A DNA stretch of 64,000 nt, from contig JALBYF010000042.1 of the NCBI GenBank assembly GCA_023212725.1, positions 1 through 64,000 of the forward strand, in the 5' to 3' direction. Every line of letters begins with the position of its first letter. The first letter of the stretch is position 1. Below are positions 50,561 through 60,958 of this stretch, piece by piece. The notes under the pieces were generated by a model. The model ran no database searches. It saw nothing but the letters and a program-made list of their open reading frames with translations, and had not been told where the DNA came from. The position numbers and the translations under genes are program-made. The stretch comes from Tranzscheliella williamsii (taxonomy: Eukaryota; Basidiomycota; Ustilaginomycetes; Ustilaginales; Ustilaginaceae).

Positions 50561-51898
50561 CTAGCCTCGTCCGCGGCGGACTAATAAACCGAACATCACC
50601 GCGGTGGCGGCACTCAACGAGAACCTAACGGCAAACAGCGTAGAGACAGAAGCAAGGTGTTAGCCAACTCACTATGCTCGCAAGCACCCGACCATCCGGA
50701 TTGCGGTTCTTACCATGTAGCAGCATAGACGGCATGCTGATTCCGAAGTTCGATAGTGGCTGCTCGCCCGACGGGAATGCCTTCGGAAATACGTGTAGCT
50801 GCTTCACCAACATTCCCATCTGAAATGCCCATCGTGGGTCGCAGAGCCAGTTGCAGACGGGTCAGTTCTATGCTGCATCGCAAATCCCGCGGCTTCACGG
50901 CTTTACTACCTACCGAAGACTTGTTCGAGATAGACCGGCAAGACCCTGTCCCTGTCCTTTGACCCAACACCCAGCATCTTCTGTACGGGCTCGGCAACAC
51001 CAGCACTGGGCGTGTAGCTGTCTGGGGCATCTTGCGACGTGGCGAGCGACAGGGGTGCGACACCTGCTTGTGCAGAGGCCCACTCGGCCATCTGGGCAGG
51101 GTTGGCATGGAACCACACATTCTTCTCCGGTTCGTTGTTCGGCGTGAATGCGTTTGGCGGGTAGACCCGTGGCAGCAATGCAACAAATTCAGTCTCACCC
51201 GTGGGCATTGCCTCGTCCCTCAGGCGTCGGTTAGGGCCGCTACCGATAATCTCTTTTTCGGAGACGAAGCCGCGATTGATGAGAACCATCCCTCCACCCT
51301 CTGCTCTCCTGAAAGGAACAACAACGTGGTATCCCATTACGCCGTCTCGCACTCGAGGACCGAGGAACATCGACCTCGAATGGTCGAAACAGCCTTTGAC
51401 CGATACCATGCGGAAGTCGAACTCAGGAAGCACCTCGAGATTGATATTTCTTGGTAGTCGAAGCGGATCCCGCGACAGCTTGTCTTCGAGCTCTTCTATC
51501 AAATCAAGTTTCCACTTGAGCCGTCGAATCTGCCAGTAACCCAGACCGAACGTAAAGATCGGAATGAAGCCGAGGACGAGCGTGGTGGGCGACCTGTACC
51601 AAGGACCAGACCCTTTCGACGACTGCGGCCTCGAGTAACCCTCAGGAGTATCAGCTAGCCCTTCAGATTTCTGGCAGCTGCTAGAGCGAAAGCTTCGGCT
51701 GTAGGAGGGGCTACGAGAGCTCGAGGAGGGCGCCACGGACCGAGGCCCCAACGGGCATCTTGCCGTCACAGCAGACCCGAGGTGTTTTGGCGTCGAACGA
51801 GTGTGTATGGTCTTGACGCTATGGACCGCGGGGCTCGATGGCCCGGCGCTCGACGACGCCGTGGACAGAGCCGAACATGCCCTGGAGAGCATCTTCAT
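50561..51898 (-). CDS. SHY1: Cytochrome c oxidase assembly protein SHY1 (SURF1)
   Basis: Three exons, 51898-50914, 50819-50714 and 50624-50561, with introns of 94 and 89 bp, encode 384 residues, close to yeast Shy1. A Ser/Arg-rich mitochondrial targeting region covers residues 1 to about 95. The first membrane helix (LVLGFIPIFTFGLGYWQIRR) starts near 107. The SURF1 strands VKGCFDHSRSMFLGPRVRDG and GYHVVVPFRR then MVLINRGFV follow. The exon 2-3 join restores the conserved C-terminus: IELRNQHAVYAATW followed by FSLSAATAVMFGLLV, the second helix. The protein acts in the inner membrane on Cox1 maturation and heme a insertion. Reading only exon 1 would lose the second helix and leave a false stop after VFGR. 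Frame and motifs agree at both junctions. Confidence 0.92.
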
Positions 51899-53000
51899 GC
51901 TTTCGGCGGTCGATGTCGTGTTAAGTGCTTGTTTGCGAGCGAAGAAAACGTAAGTGGAGGAGGAAGATGGACGGTAAAAGTCACACTTATCGCTTGCGTA
52001 TGTAAATTCTTACGCCCTTTGCTTCGTAATCGGTAATATACCACGTGATCACGCAGCGTTTGCTATCGGGCGATTTGCCCATCGGGCCAACGTATCTGCG
52101 ATTGGACGCGCGCGTGGCATTCCAGCTAAAGTGCAAGCGCTGCACGTCAGGTGCTCGACATCGCGCCGCAGTTGTGGCTGCAAGCGTGGGGATGATGTGT
52201 CGCATCAGATGCGATGTTGCCGCTCATACCTTCCATGCCTGCGGCATTCATGCCTGATGCAGTTCAGTGGCGGCGGGTACACTTGATAACTCTCGCTGTA
52301 GATCTGTTTCACATCGCCCTGCACCCGTCGCCTGCCTCGCATGTCATCATCGACGACGACGGCGTCTATGAGCAGCTCGCAGCAACCGCACCGCAGGCTA
52401 GGCGCTAAAAGTAGAGTAACTTAGGTTCAATCACATTCTTGGTACGATCCGCCGTCTTCGAAGAACTTTCCTGTGAATGGGATCTACTATGCATCCTTCC
52501 CTGACTTTGGCGGACAGCACTATCGCTTCCACCTCTGATACAACGGTTTGCTTAGGTGAACGAATACTTGCATACGGAGGGCTGTTACTACCACTTCCTT
52601 TAACTTGGTGTCGACTGACCCAGACGGATGGCAAGGTCAAGCTTCGTAAAATTCCAGGCTGCTTCAGCTATTGGTTAGCGGAACGCTTGTTGTGAAGCGC
52701 CGAGGCTCTGGTTGCATATACCCTTCCCATGTGCCTCGTACTGTGTCGAAACAGATGGCGCATCAACACCGCCGTCTGTGGCGAGCCCCCGTCCGCAACG
52801 CTGGCCTGCTTTGAGCATGAAGGAGCGTCCCCTTCCTCTTGTGGTTCTCAAGCTCGTTTGAGTCTGAGTATATCTATGCATTGTTTCGGTAGCCTCCCAT
52901 CTTACTCCCTCCTTCCTTACCATCTCCGGATCCTCTCAACACTACGTGTTCCCCCACCTACAACTCTTACCCTGCCTTTACTTTACCTAGCAGGGACGCC
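51899..53000. other. Intergenic region of 1.1 kb
   Basis: Start-to-start interval between SHY1 (minus) and the secreted dibasic-site protein (plus). No supported gene. Pyrimidine-rich sequence from about 52900 to 52985 precedes the ATG at 53001. Confidence 0.45.
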
Positions 53001-54638
53001 ATGAAGTTGTCTACCTCTTTCTCGACACTCGCTGGAGCTGTCGTTCTCGCTGTTTTCCTCGGTCATGCCAACGCGGACACCGTCACTGCACCTCTTGGTC
53101 TCACGCAGGTGGACGACAAGACAGGCGTACCCGTGACTCCCCTGACATATCTTAATCTCGAGCCCCAGACCGAAGAGATCGCCAATGCAGCCAAACAGAT
53201 CACAACGCCTCCGTCAATTCCCAAGGAAAAGAAAAAGAAAAAGCAAAAGCGACTGCTGGATGCAGGGCCCAGTCTCGCTGGCCCTGTAGTCGACAAGGTC
53301 GGCAGCGAAGGTCTCAGCGTGAGAGGGGAGAAGAGGGGCAGCATCGTCCCTACCCTTCCCGTTCTCGGCCAATTGGACAACGAGGGTGACCACACCAACA
53401 TGCCTCAAAAGAGACTTTTGGGTGCTATCAATGGGGCTCAGGGACCTGAAAGCTCCACGATCGTCCATGAGAAGCATCAGCAGCTCGGCTCGGTCCATCC
53501 TCTAGACCGCCGGGGGCTGAAGCTCCTGGACACAAATTTTGATAAGATTTTAGCCCCCGTTCTTGGCGAGAGACGAGGTATCCGTACCTCTCAGGGCGAG
53601 ACGGGTCTCAACGTCCTCGGCAAGAACATTCCTCTCAAGGCACTCCATCTTTCTGAGAAGCGCCAGGAGCTGGACCCGAGTAAGAGCAAGTTGGGCCTGA
53701 ACTTGCTGGACACCAATGTTCCGATCGGAGCACTGAAGTTCAAGAGGCAGGAAAGCAAAGGACCGATCAACCTCAGCTTCAAGCCCGGCCAGGATGATGA
53801 TGTGACACGCATATTGGGCAGCGTAGTCGGCTTCAAGCGTGGGGATGGTCCCGTCAACCTGGGACTCCACGCCGGCAACCAGCAGGATCTGGAACGAGCC
53901 GACAGTATGTTCGACAGTGTCCTACCCGGGCTGAAACGTGACACGATCTCTCCCGATAAGATCGACGTCAGTAGTGTTGGAAAGCTCGGCGATGAGGCTG
54001 TCAAGATGGCACTGCCAGTCGCTATGATGCCCATCAAGCAAACCGCCAGCCCCGCTATTCAGGGGATCAACGCGGTCAACTCGGTATGCACGGCCTTTGG
54101 CTGCCAGCAGGCAATCCAAGGTGCCGTTGCCGAAGCTACCAAGGAGCTTGCCCCCCCTAAGGAGCGTGGTCTTGGAGCGAAAGAGCTTTTGGCGGAGGGA
54201 GTTCTCCACAATGGCGGTCAAGTTGACGGCATCCCCGTCAAGCGAGCCGAGGATCCCTTCACCAAGGCAATGCTTGGCGTCAGCGACAATGTCAGGGACC
54301 AGGCGCTAGACATCAAGGATACCATCAACAACGCTTCCGGCACGTTTGTCAAGACACTGTATGGAAAGCCAGCCGGCGGAAAGCGCGCCATCAACCTGCC
54401 AAGCTACAGCCTCCTTCCGGGCACAGGACCCGCCGCCAAGCAGGCAGCCCAGGATGCCATCGATTTTATCGGCATCCCGATCCCTGGTATCTCCCCAGCC
54501 GCCGCCTCAGAAGACACCCACGTCGCCTCGACGACCGCTGACCAAGGCAACACCGAGGTCGTCACCTCAGCCGCTACCACGTCAGCCGCTACGCCAGCTG
54601 CCACAAAAAGGATGGAAAAATTGCGACGCAGAGCTTAA
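53001..54638 (+). CDS. Secreted repetitive precursor with a ladder of dibasic (Kex2-type) sites
   Basis: 545 residues in one exon. Residues 1-25 are a signal peptide (MKLSTSFSTLAGAVVLAVFL then GHANA). After a Lys-rich segment (KEKKKKKQKR, 75-84), pairs KR or RR occur at 83, 111, 137, 170, 191, 220, 248, 279 and 312, dividing the chain into eight segments of about 19-31 residues. The segments share a loose motif, (G)LxLLDTN (GLKLLDTNF, GLNVLGKNI, GLNLLDTNV), and usually end in a hydrophobic stretch just before the dibasic pair. Further KR sites are at 414, 461 and 536, and there are only two Cys (363, 368) in an Ala-rich region. This is the organisation of Kex2-processed fungal precursors such as smut repellents and cyclic-peptide precursors. 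It is not one I can name. Confidence 0.8.
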   Translation: MKLSTSFSTLAGAVVLAVFLGHANADTVTAPLGLTQVDDKTGVPVTPLTYLNLEPQTEEIANAAKQITTPPSIPKEKKKKKQKRLLDAGPSLAGPVVDKVGSEGLSVRGEKRGSIVPTLPVLGQLDNEGDHTNMPQKRLLGAINGAQGPESSTIVHEKHQQLGSVHPLDRRGLKLLDTNFDKILAPVLGERRGIRTSQGETGLNVLGKNIPLKALHLSEKRQELDPSKSKLGLNLLDTNVPIGALKFKRQESKGPINLSFKPGQDDDVTRILGSVVGFKRGDGPVNLGLHAGNQQDLERADSMFDSVLPGLKRDTISPDKIDVSSVGKLGDEAVKMALPVAMMPIKQTASPAIQGINAVNSVCTAFGCQQAIQGAVAEATKELAPPKERGLGAKELLAEGVLHNGGQVDGIPVKRAEDPFTKAMLGVSDNVRDQALDIKDTINNASGTFVKTLYGKPAGGKRAINLPSYSLLPGTGPAAKQAAQDAIDFIGIPIPGISPAAASEDTHVASTTADQGNTEVVTSAATTSAATPAATKRMEKLRRRA

Positions 54639-57108
54639 ACCTTTACTTGCTCCTATCCCTCATATACCACCTAGCAACGCCCCAACCGACTCTGCCACGG
54701 ATGTTGAGCATTTGAGTCTTCCACCCTTCTCGCCTTTGTCTGCCTAAGTTGATCCAGCGTCCGACGCTTGCTGGCGAATGTCGAGACTTCTCGCTAATTC
54801 TCATTGCATCTTGTATTCTCCTCATCGTTACATCGAAAAACTCCCCCTTTCCTCACGCTCTTTTCCACCGTCGCAAGCTGGCGACAACATATACACGCTC
54901 TTTATCGCCTCTCCCGTAATCTGATCCAGGTATCTTCCTCTTGCTTCTCTGGCGCGCTTCACCGTTCAGCCCATCCGCCGTACTCGCAGAGCCAACGATG
55001 TGTCTGTGAGTGATGTGTTATACATGGGTGGCTGCCCACGACGAGCCATGCAGGCGTAAGATCGTCATTAGGACGGTGGTCAGCGGATGCCCATGCGGTT
55101 ACGAAAAGTCAGGCAGACGCCCCCTTTCGTTAACGCCACGCTCTTTTCCCGATTTGAGCGGTCACTGATCTAACACCGCTTCTGTCGTGAGTTACCATGT
55201 ACGTTTGTTGCTTTCACTAATCAAGATATGAGGCTAGGTTTGCGCTGCTCTAGTATTTCACGAGCTAGAGAAGGGAAATACTGTCATATGAACCTCCACG
55301 GAAGCCATGGGCCATCCAAATGATGTCGAAGAAATCATACTGTAAAAGCATAATGGGGGGTCTTCATTTGCTGTTGTATAAATCGGGAAAGAGCGTGGCT
55401 TCAGCGAAAGGGGGCGTGGTTCCAACAATACCTTGAATCTCTCAACAGAGCTTTTGCATGTGTTCAGCTGCACCCTTTGACGCGCGCACCGGAAAAAGAA
55501 GCCGCTCATCTCCGCACCAGAGAGAGCTGGCTCCACTCACGTCTTTGCAGTCTAACAAAACCCTTGATTCTGAAATTGTGATGAATGTGAATGATTTGGG
55601 CCTTCTCGCTGGTTGGCCAGCTTTGCTGCAAAGGTGACTGAGGGCGCTCGAGACCGTGTTTCAGAGCCTGCAAAGATGAATCTCAAGCCGACAAAAGAAT
55701 AGAGTAAGGCTTCGCTTACGGATATTGCGCACATTGGGCAGATTTGGAACCCCCACGCAAAGCCGCCGTTAGTCACGTTTTACTGCGTTGATAGCGGAAG
55801 GCATCCAACTTTACAGTCCACCTCAGAAGATAGAAAGGCTGCGATTGCTTATTTTCCGGCCTGGCTTGCCAAACTTTCCACCGTCAAGCCCTACACCCTA
55901 ACTATGCAAAGCTTCCCTTCACGCTGCGCGCCAACCTCTGCCGCTCGTTCGATCTGACCTGGACCTTCTTCTTCATTGCCTGGCTCAACGTCAGCTTCTC
56001 TTCGTACCGCTGCGAGGTTTTGGCGGCGACGACCAAGTCTTCCATCGCAACGCACCGCCTCTTCTTTTCTCTTCTGACTTCGACCCTACCCCTTCGCCCT
56101 ACACTCGGAAATTGGTTGCATCTCAGCATTACCTATGTCGACAGTCTGTCCGCTTTACCCCTTTCGCTGTCTTTGCGGCCTTGATCAGATCAACTTCGCG
56201 GTCCAAATTGGCCCCGTCTGCGAAAGCATCCCGTCTTCGAAGGTCTATTCCCTATTGGCGAGAAGCCGCGCTTTGACCCACTCTGGCCAAGTTGACTGCT
56301 GAGAGGTGAGTATAGCAGAGTTACGGCTTCCGTCGTTACTGTCTTCCCATTCGCATGCCTTTCACACGCTGGTCTGTTCGGCAGACCACTGGAACGGAGA
56401 GGCGGTGGTCGAGGGCGAATAGCGATTAGCGTCGGAAAGCATTCCAGTGTCTAGAGGTTTCGGTTTCTATGGAAGGCAAAGCTTTCCGACGTGCCCTCGG
56501 GCAGACGTATTGTCATGCCTCTGTGATGGATGATGGTCAACGATGCCCATCCTTTCTAGCAGCACAGGTTTGATCCCGATTGAGGCATATCAAATCGGGA
56601 TTTTGCACGTATCGGCTCCGATACACGTCACAAGGACCGAAATGCGCTTAAATCTCACACCTCGGAAGATGCTTCTAGAAGCGGCTGGCCCACAGCCATC
56701 GACCTATAGGCTCCAGGTGGAGCTCTTCGCCTCCTTCTGCTTGATCTTCTTAGTGCCACCTCCCTACGTTCGAACCTTTACTGAACCTGATTCCCACCAT
56801 CCTCATTCTTCCTCTTCGTTCTGCGACCTGGCTTTGACCCTCCCGCACGCCATCATCACTCGGGTTGGACTTTCCTCAATGATGTAGCCTATCTTCGAGC
56901 AGGACGTTTTTACACAAGCCACGAGCTTCTGTTGTCCATCATTCGGCTCTAAGAACATCCTCTAGCCTGGGGAATAGCCATCTACAGACCGTACCTTATA
57001 TGATTTATCCCTTCTAGCATAGCTCTCTGGACGACTTCAACGCACCACACGATCATCCTCTCACACGATCCGACGCACGCCCTCTTCAAGTCTCACATCA
57101 TTGCAACA
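54639..57108. other. 2.5-kb region before the YTH gene
   Basis: No protein-coding gene is supported. Open frames at 55258-55536 (-), 55552-55776 (-) and 56543-56887 (+) have no recognised domain. A good donor-like site (GGTGAGTATAG near 56305) and pyrimidine-rich DNA from 56700 to 57090 on the + strand suggest a long, perhaps spliced, leader of the YTH gene. This is inference. Confidence 0.4.
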
Positions 57109-60100
57109 ATGTCACACGAGCCCTCTGTTCCAACGTCTCCGGTTCTGGGTGAACCGTCCACACCCACAACAGTTTTGTCAGAGCATCCCTCCGGATCGCC
57201 GGAAGGGAACGACGTTTTACAAAATGGCGTTGTGGTTGCCGCTGAAACTTCGCTTGTGAGCCCGCAGCCCGGCCATTATATCAACTACGCTAACACATAC
57301 CCTTCGGTGCCGATTCAACATCCTCAACTACATCATCATCGCCAACATCACGCTGGAAACACCTACGCAGGTCTTTCCAACCCTGTCAGCCCATCCGACA
57401 CCTACGTGTACCCTGGTCCAGCTTTCCATCCTCATGCAACAGAGCCACAAAACTTCGCTAGACGGCCGGCTCAGGTCAAGTCACAAAGCCCTGCCTCTAT
57501 CCTTCCTCCTGCGCCTGCGCCGCATGAACCCTCAGTCCAGTACCCAGGTCCTTTCCATCCATCTCACCAAGCTGTGAGTTTAAACCCTTCCTTGGGGCAG
57601 GCTGGGCGTACTAGGTGGGCCTGGGTGCCGGTTGAGGTATCCGATACTTATCCTCTAGATGATGCTTGCTCACAGTATCCTGCTTATACAATGCCCTTTT
57701 ACTCGCCGATGCCTCATGGCCCGTCGAGCCAGGGCAACTATCAGCACTATACTGATCCTGCTGCAGCAGGCGCCTACAATGCTCATCCTGGCGGGAATGT
57801 GCCTCACTACGCCTACACGGTGCATCACAATCAATACGTACCACATCCCTCGCACGCTGGTATAATGGGCCGCAATAGTTGGCAGACAGCACCCAACGCT
57901 CATCACCCCAATACCTCGACGGCCAGTCAAGTTCGACGACACTCGAGCATCCCCGCGAGATCGAGTAACGCGTCACGACAGACTGCCACTGCATCTTCAA
58001 AGAATTCAACACATGTCACTCCCACAGCGCCGGGTTCAACACTCTTGCCGCCAAAGCCAACTGCTAATTCTACCGTACCAGGCAGATACAGTGGACCGCC
58101 TGATCCATCTGTTAGCCCCCAACCGGGTGCGAATGTTAGCAGCCAGCACGAAACGCTTCTGGACAATTTCTCAGATAGCTCAACTCAGCTTCCCACTGAT
58201 GAGCATGGCGCGCAATCCAGTGATCCATCCGCAAGGATCCCGGGACGCGGTTTGCGTCCGCATTACCACCCCCAGCAAGGACCCAGGTCGGACTTTGTCA
58301 TGTGGTGTGGAAATGTTCCTCAGGACACCACCGTTGAAGAATTGTGGGAGGTCTTTTCGCTTCTTGACCCGCAAGCGACCGATGAAACGACGACCGACAA
58401 GGACAGCAGGCTGGACATAGACGCTAGTGACGATCTCGACGGTCACGGTGTGCTGTCCATCTTCATCATTTCGCGGTCGAACTGCGCGTTTGTCAATTAC
58501 GCCAGTGTGGCACATCTTGAACGCGCTGTCAAATACTTCCATGGCAAGCAAATCCGACCTCACGATCCACGATGCCCCAAACTGGTTTGTCGAATTCGTA
58601 AGAAAGACGATGAAGCGCAAGCTGGCGTCGCTGGTCAAAGGGGCAAAGGCATTCACGTTGCTTGGTTTAAACAGCAACAAAGTGCAGGTAAGGCTAGTAG
58701 TGCCACAAAGAAAATAGGCGACTCCCAAGAGCAGGCTCCTGATCTCAGTCCTCGAGCAACTCAAGCGGATTCTTCATCGCCAGAAACCGTCAGACAAGGT
58801 ACCGCCAATGACCCGCCAAGCGGTCCGACCCTTACTTCAGGAGCGTCGTACAGCTCAAGTGGATCCGCATCTTACGCTTCAACCAACTCCTCACTCTTCC
58901 GACACCCTGCCTTTCGTCATCGGTTCTTCATTCTGAAAAGTTTGCGCCGTGAGGATCTGGACAGGTCGATGGAGACCGGCTATTGGGCTACTCAACCGCA
59001 CAACGAAGCCGTCCTAGATCAGGCATTTCGCAACAGCGAAACAGTATACCTCATCTTCGGTGTGAATCAAACTGGCCAATTCCACGGGTATGCTAAAATG
59101 GCCGGTCCCATCTTCACGCCTACGGAGACAAGCAAGCCCAAAGAAGACAATCGCCGAAGTAGTCTTTCGTCGGTCGTCTCAACTGCTTCGAGTAACGTGC
59201 TGCCAGCCACCATCCTGGAGTCCGTAGACGAGTCAAACTCTGAGGGCGCGCATCAGCAGCATCCAACACTAAAAAAAACGGACATAGACGCCGCTAAAAG
59301 TGTCTTTGGAGATTTTTCAGGGGATGGCGATGTCGATCGGTTGTTACCTATGACCTCTCCCTCGCCAATTTCGCCTGAAGTGGACGATCCGTTACTCGAT
59401 TCCAGGCGATTACAGCGCGAAGACACCATCACCCCACGGTTGGCAGCGTTTACGCAGTCCAGCACCTGGCCATACACACGTCCTAGAAGCGGGAGCGAAA
59501 ATGTTGATGCGGTCGACAAAGGAGAGAAAGTCTTGTCCTCTTCCTCTGAGGTTGATCCTGCCGTGCGAAGCCCATTGGAACCCGATCAGCATGGCGTTCG
59601 ACGGCTGGATATGGAAAGCGATTCCACCCAGACCGCTTCAACTCTGGGCGACAATCTGTCTTTGGCACCCAGCGACTCTGCTTCCTGGTCGTCTGCCGAC
59701 CCTCGGATGGCAGAGCAGATCGCGCTTCGGGCTGTAATCCATAATCTTCGCCTTGACGAGATGGAATCGCGGGGCAAGGCGGAGCAGCTTGAAACTCAGC
59801 TGCGCTCTGTTTCCCAGGATACTGATGGGACTCCTACGACAAAACCTTCAGACGCCGGCGAAGAACGCACACCACCACGTCAATCATCGTCGGATTCGTG
59901 GGGCAAGCCCTTCCGAGTAGAGTGGATCTGCACTGACCCGCTTCCCTTTCACCGCATCAAAAAGCTCCGGAACCCCTGGCGAGATAATCGGCAACTTAAG
60001 GTCTCCCGTGACGGTACAGAGCTGGAACCGAGCGTCGGACGTCAGCTTCTCGACGAGTGGAAAAGTCACTCCAGCCACCAGCCTACTTCGGCTGCTGGTC

Positions 60101-60150
60101 CCCGTAGTACAAAGCCTTCTGCAGGAGGCGGCAGCGAGGAAGATGAGTAG
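57109..60150 (+). CDS. RRM-YTH protein, putative m6A reader with inserted YTH domain
   Basis: 1013 residues in one exon. The first 390 residues are rich in Pro, His, Tyr, Ser and Gln and look disordered. An RRM-like segment (about 393-505) has FVMWCGNVPQDTTVEELWEV and SNCAFVNYASVAHLERAVKY. The YTH domain starts near 605 (RFFILKSLRREDLDRSMETG then YWATQPHNE) and runs to FHGYAKMAGPI near 668. It resumes near 930 with KPFRVEWICTDPLPFHRIKK, LRNPWRDNRQLKVSRDGTEL, and ends near LLDEWKS. The cage Trp of YWATQ and the Trp of VEWIC are present. About 260 Ser/Asp-rich residues are inserted inside the domain. YTH proteins bind N6-methyladenosine RNA; in fungi they affect mRNA decay or meiotic RNAs. The RNA target and role here are inference. 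Confidence 0.87.
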   Translation: MSHEPSVPTSPVLGEPSTPTTVLSEHPSGSPEGNDVLQNGVVVAAETSLVSPQPGHYINYANTYPSVPIQHPQLHHHRQHHAGNTYAGLSNPVSPSDTYVYPGPAFHPHATEPQNFARRPAQVKSQSPASILPPAPAPHEPSVQYPGPFHPSHQAVSLNPSLGQAGRTRWAWVPVEVSDTYPLDDACSQYPAYTMPFYSPMPHGPSSQGNYQHYTDPAAAGAYNAHPGGNVPHYAYTVHHNQYVPHPSHAGIMGRNSWQTAPNAHHPNTSTASQVRRHSSIPARSSNASRQTATASSKNSTHVTPTAPGSTLLPPKPTANSTVPGRYSGPPDPSVSPQPGANVSSQHETLLDNFSDSSTQLPTDEHGAQSSDPSARIPGRGLRPHYHPQQGPRSDFVMWCGNVPQDTTVEELWEVFSLLDPQATDETTTDKDSRLDIDASDDLDGHGVLSIFIISRSNCAFVNYASVAHLERAVKYFHGKQIRPHDPRCPKLVCRIRKKDDEAQAGVAGQRGKGIHVAWFKQQQSAGKASSATKKIGDSQEQAPDLSPRATQADSSSPETVRQGTANDPPSGPTLTSGASYSSSGSASYASTNSSLFRHPAFRHRFFILKSLRREDLDRSMETGYWATQPHNEAVLDQAFRNSETVYLIFGVNQTGQFHGYAKMAGPIFTPTETSKPKEDNRRSSLSSVVSTASSNVLPATILESVDESNSEGAHQQHPTLKKTDIDAAKSVFGDFSGDGDVDRLLPMTSPSPISPEVDDPLLDSRRLQREDTITPRLAAFTQSSTWPYTRPRSGSENVDAVDKGEKVLSSSSEVDPAVRSPLEPDQHGVRRLDMESDSTQTASTLGDNLSLAPSDSASWSSADPRMAEQIALRAVIHNLRLDEMESRGKAEQLETQLRSVSQDTDGTPTTKPSDAGEERTPPRQSSSDSWGKPFRVEWICTDPLPFHRIKKLRNPWRDNRQLKVSRDGTELEPSVGRQLLDEWKSHSSHQPTSAAGPRSTKPSAGGGSEEDE

Positions 60151-60958
60151 ATCGAGCTAGCTCAGCGGAAGGGTCTCACCTCGAATTGCTGAAGGTCCTT
60201 TCTGCTGGACCACTCTACCTGTCTTTCGAATCTTGCTTTCCTTTCGCTCTCTGCTATAAGCCGTTTTTCTCCCGCTAACTTTCTTGCTCCCATTCATCTC
60301 TCTTCTTGGGCCTTGTTTACCATCTCTTTTTTGTCCGGTACTCTGCCAAGTCACCCTGCCTGTCTCTCTGTATCATACGGTCAGATACTCGTATACCGTT
60401 GGTCCAATAGGGATTCCCGTCAAATGATTCGTTCCCTTTCTTAGCCAACCAACAGTGCTCTTATACTCGCATTGCAATCATCCTGTTGTAGTCGGACTTT
60501 CCCCTTGTATCCACCCCCTCGCTTGCCACCTCGGGGTCTGCAGCCCAATGGCTGCGCCGCCCGTTTAGCCCTTGATTCTCCCGCCTGTCATCACGCATCT
60601 GTACTCTTATACACCGCTTCGGAGCACATCGCATTCAGTCATTGTCATTCTATACTCGTGAATTTCCGCGCCTGTATGTGTGTGTCGTGCTAGAGCACGA
60701 TTTGGTGCCTGGCGGCGCGCGTGCAGCGTAGCTGTCGCGATACGTGAAGCGGCCTCGCTGTTTGTGCCAAGAGCCGTAAGGGCGATGGATGCGGCGAGTC
60801 TGTTGTGCGATGGGCCAAAGAGGCTGCTGTGGCCCAGCCACTGCGCGGGAGCTGGCTCCGAGGCGGAGGCTGAGTTGATGGCGTTGCGTGCAGTTGTGCG
60901 CGGTGGCGCAGTGCGGTCGAGAGTTGGGCATCGGCGCCGCCATGCGGGATGACTCAGC
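60151..60958. other. Convergent intergenic region
   Basis: A stop-to-stop interval of 0.8 kb between the YTH gene and the Zn2Cys6 gene. The + strand is pyrimidine-rich from 60180 to 60360. No gene is supported. The minus-strand open frame 60607-61449 overlaps the Zn2Cys6 gene in another frame and is a shadow. Confidence 0.45.

Noticed and set aside
56543..56887. 114-codon open frame before the YTH gene
   Set aside because: No domain; it more likely lies in the leader or promoter of the YTH gene.
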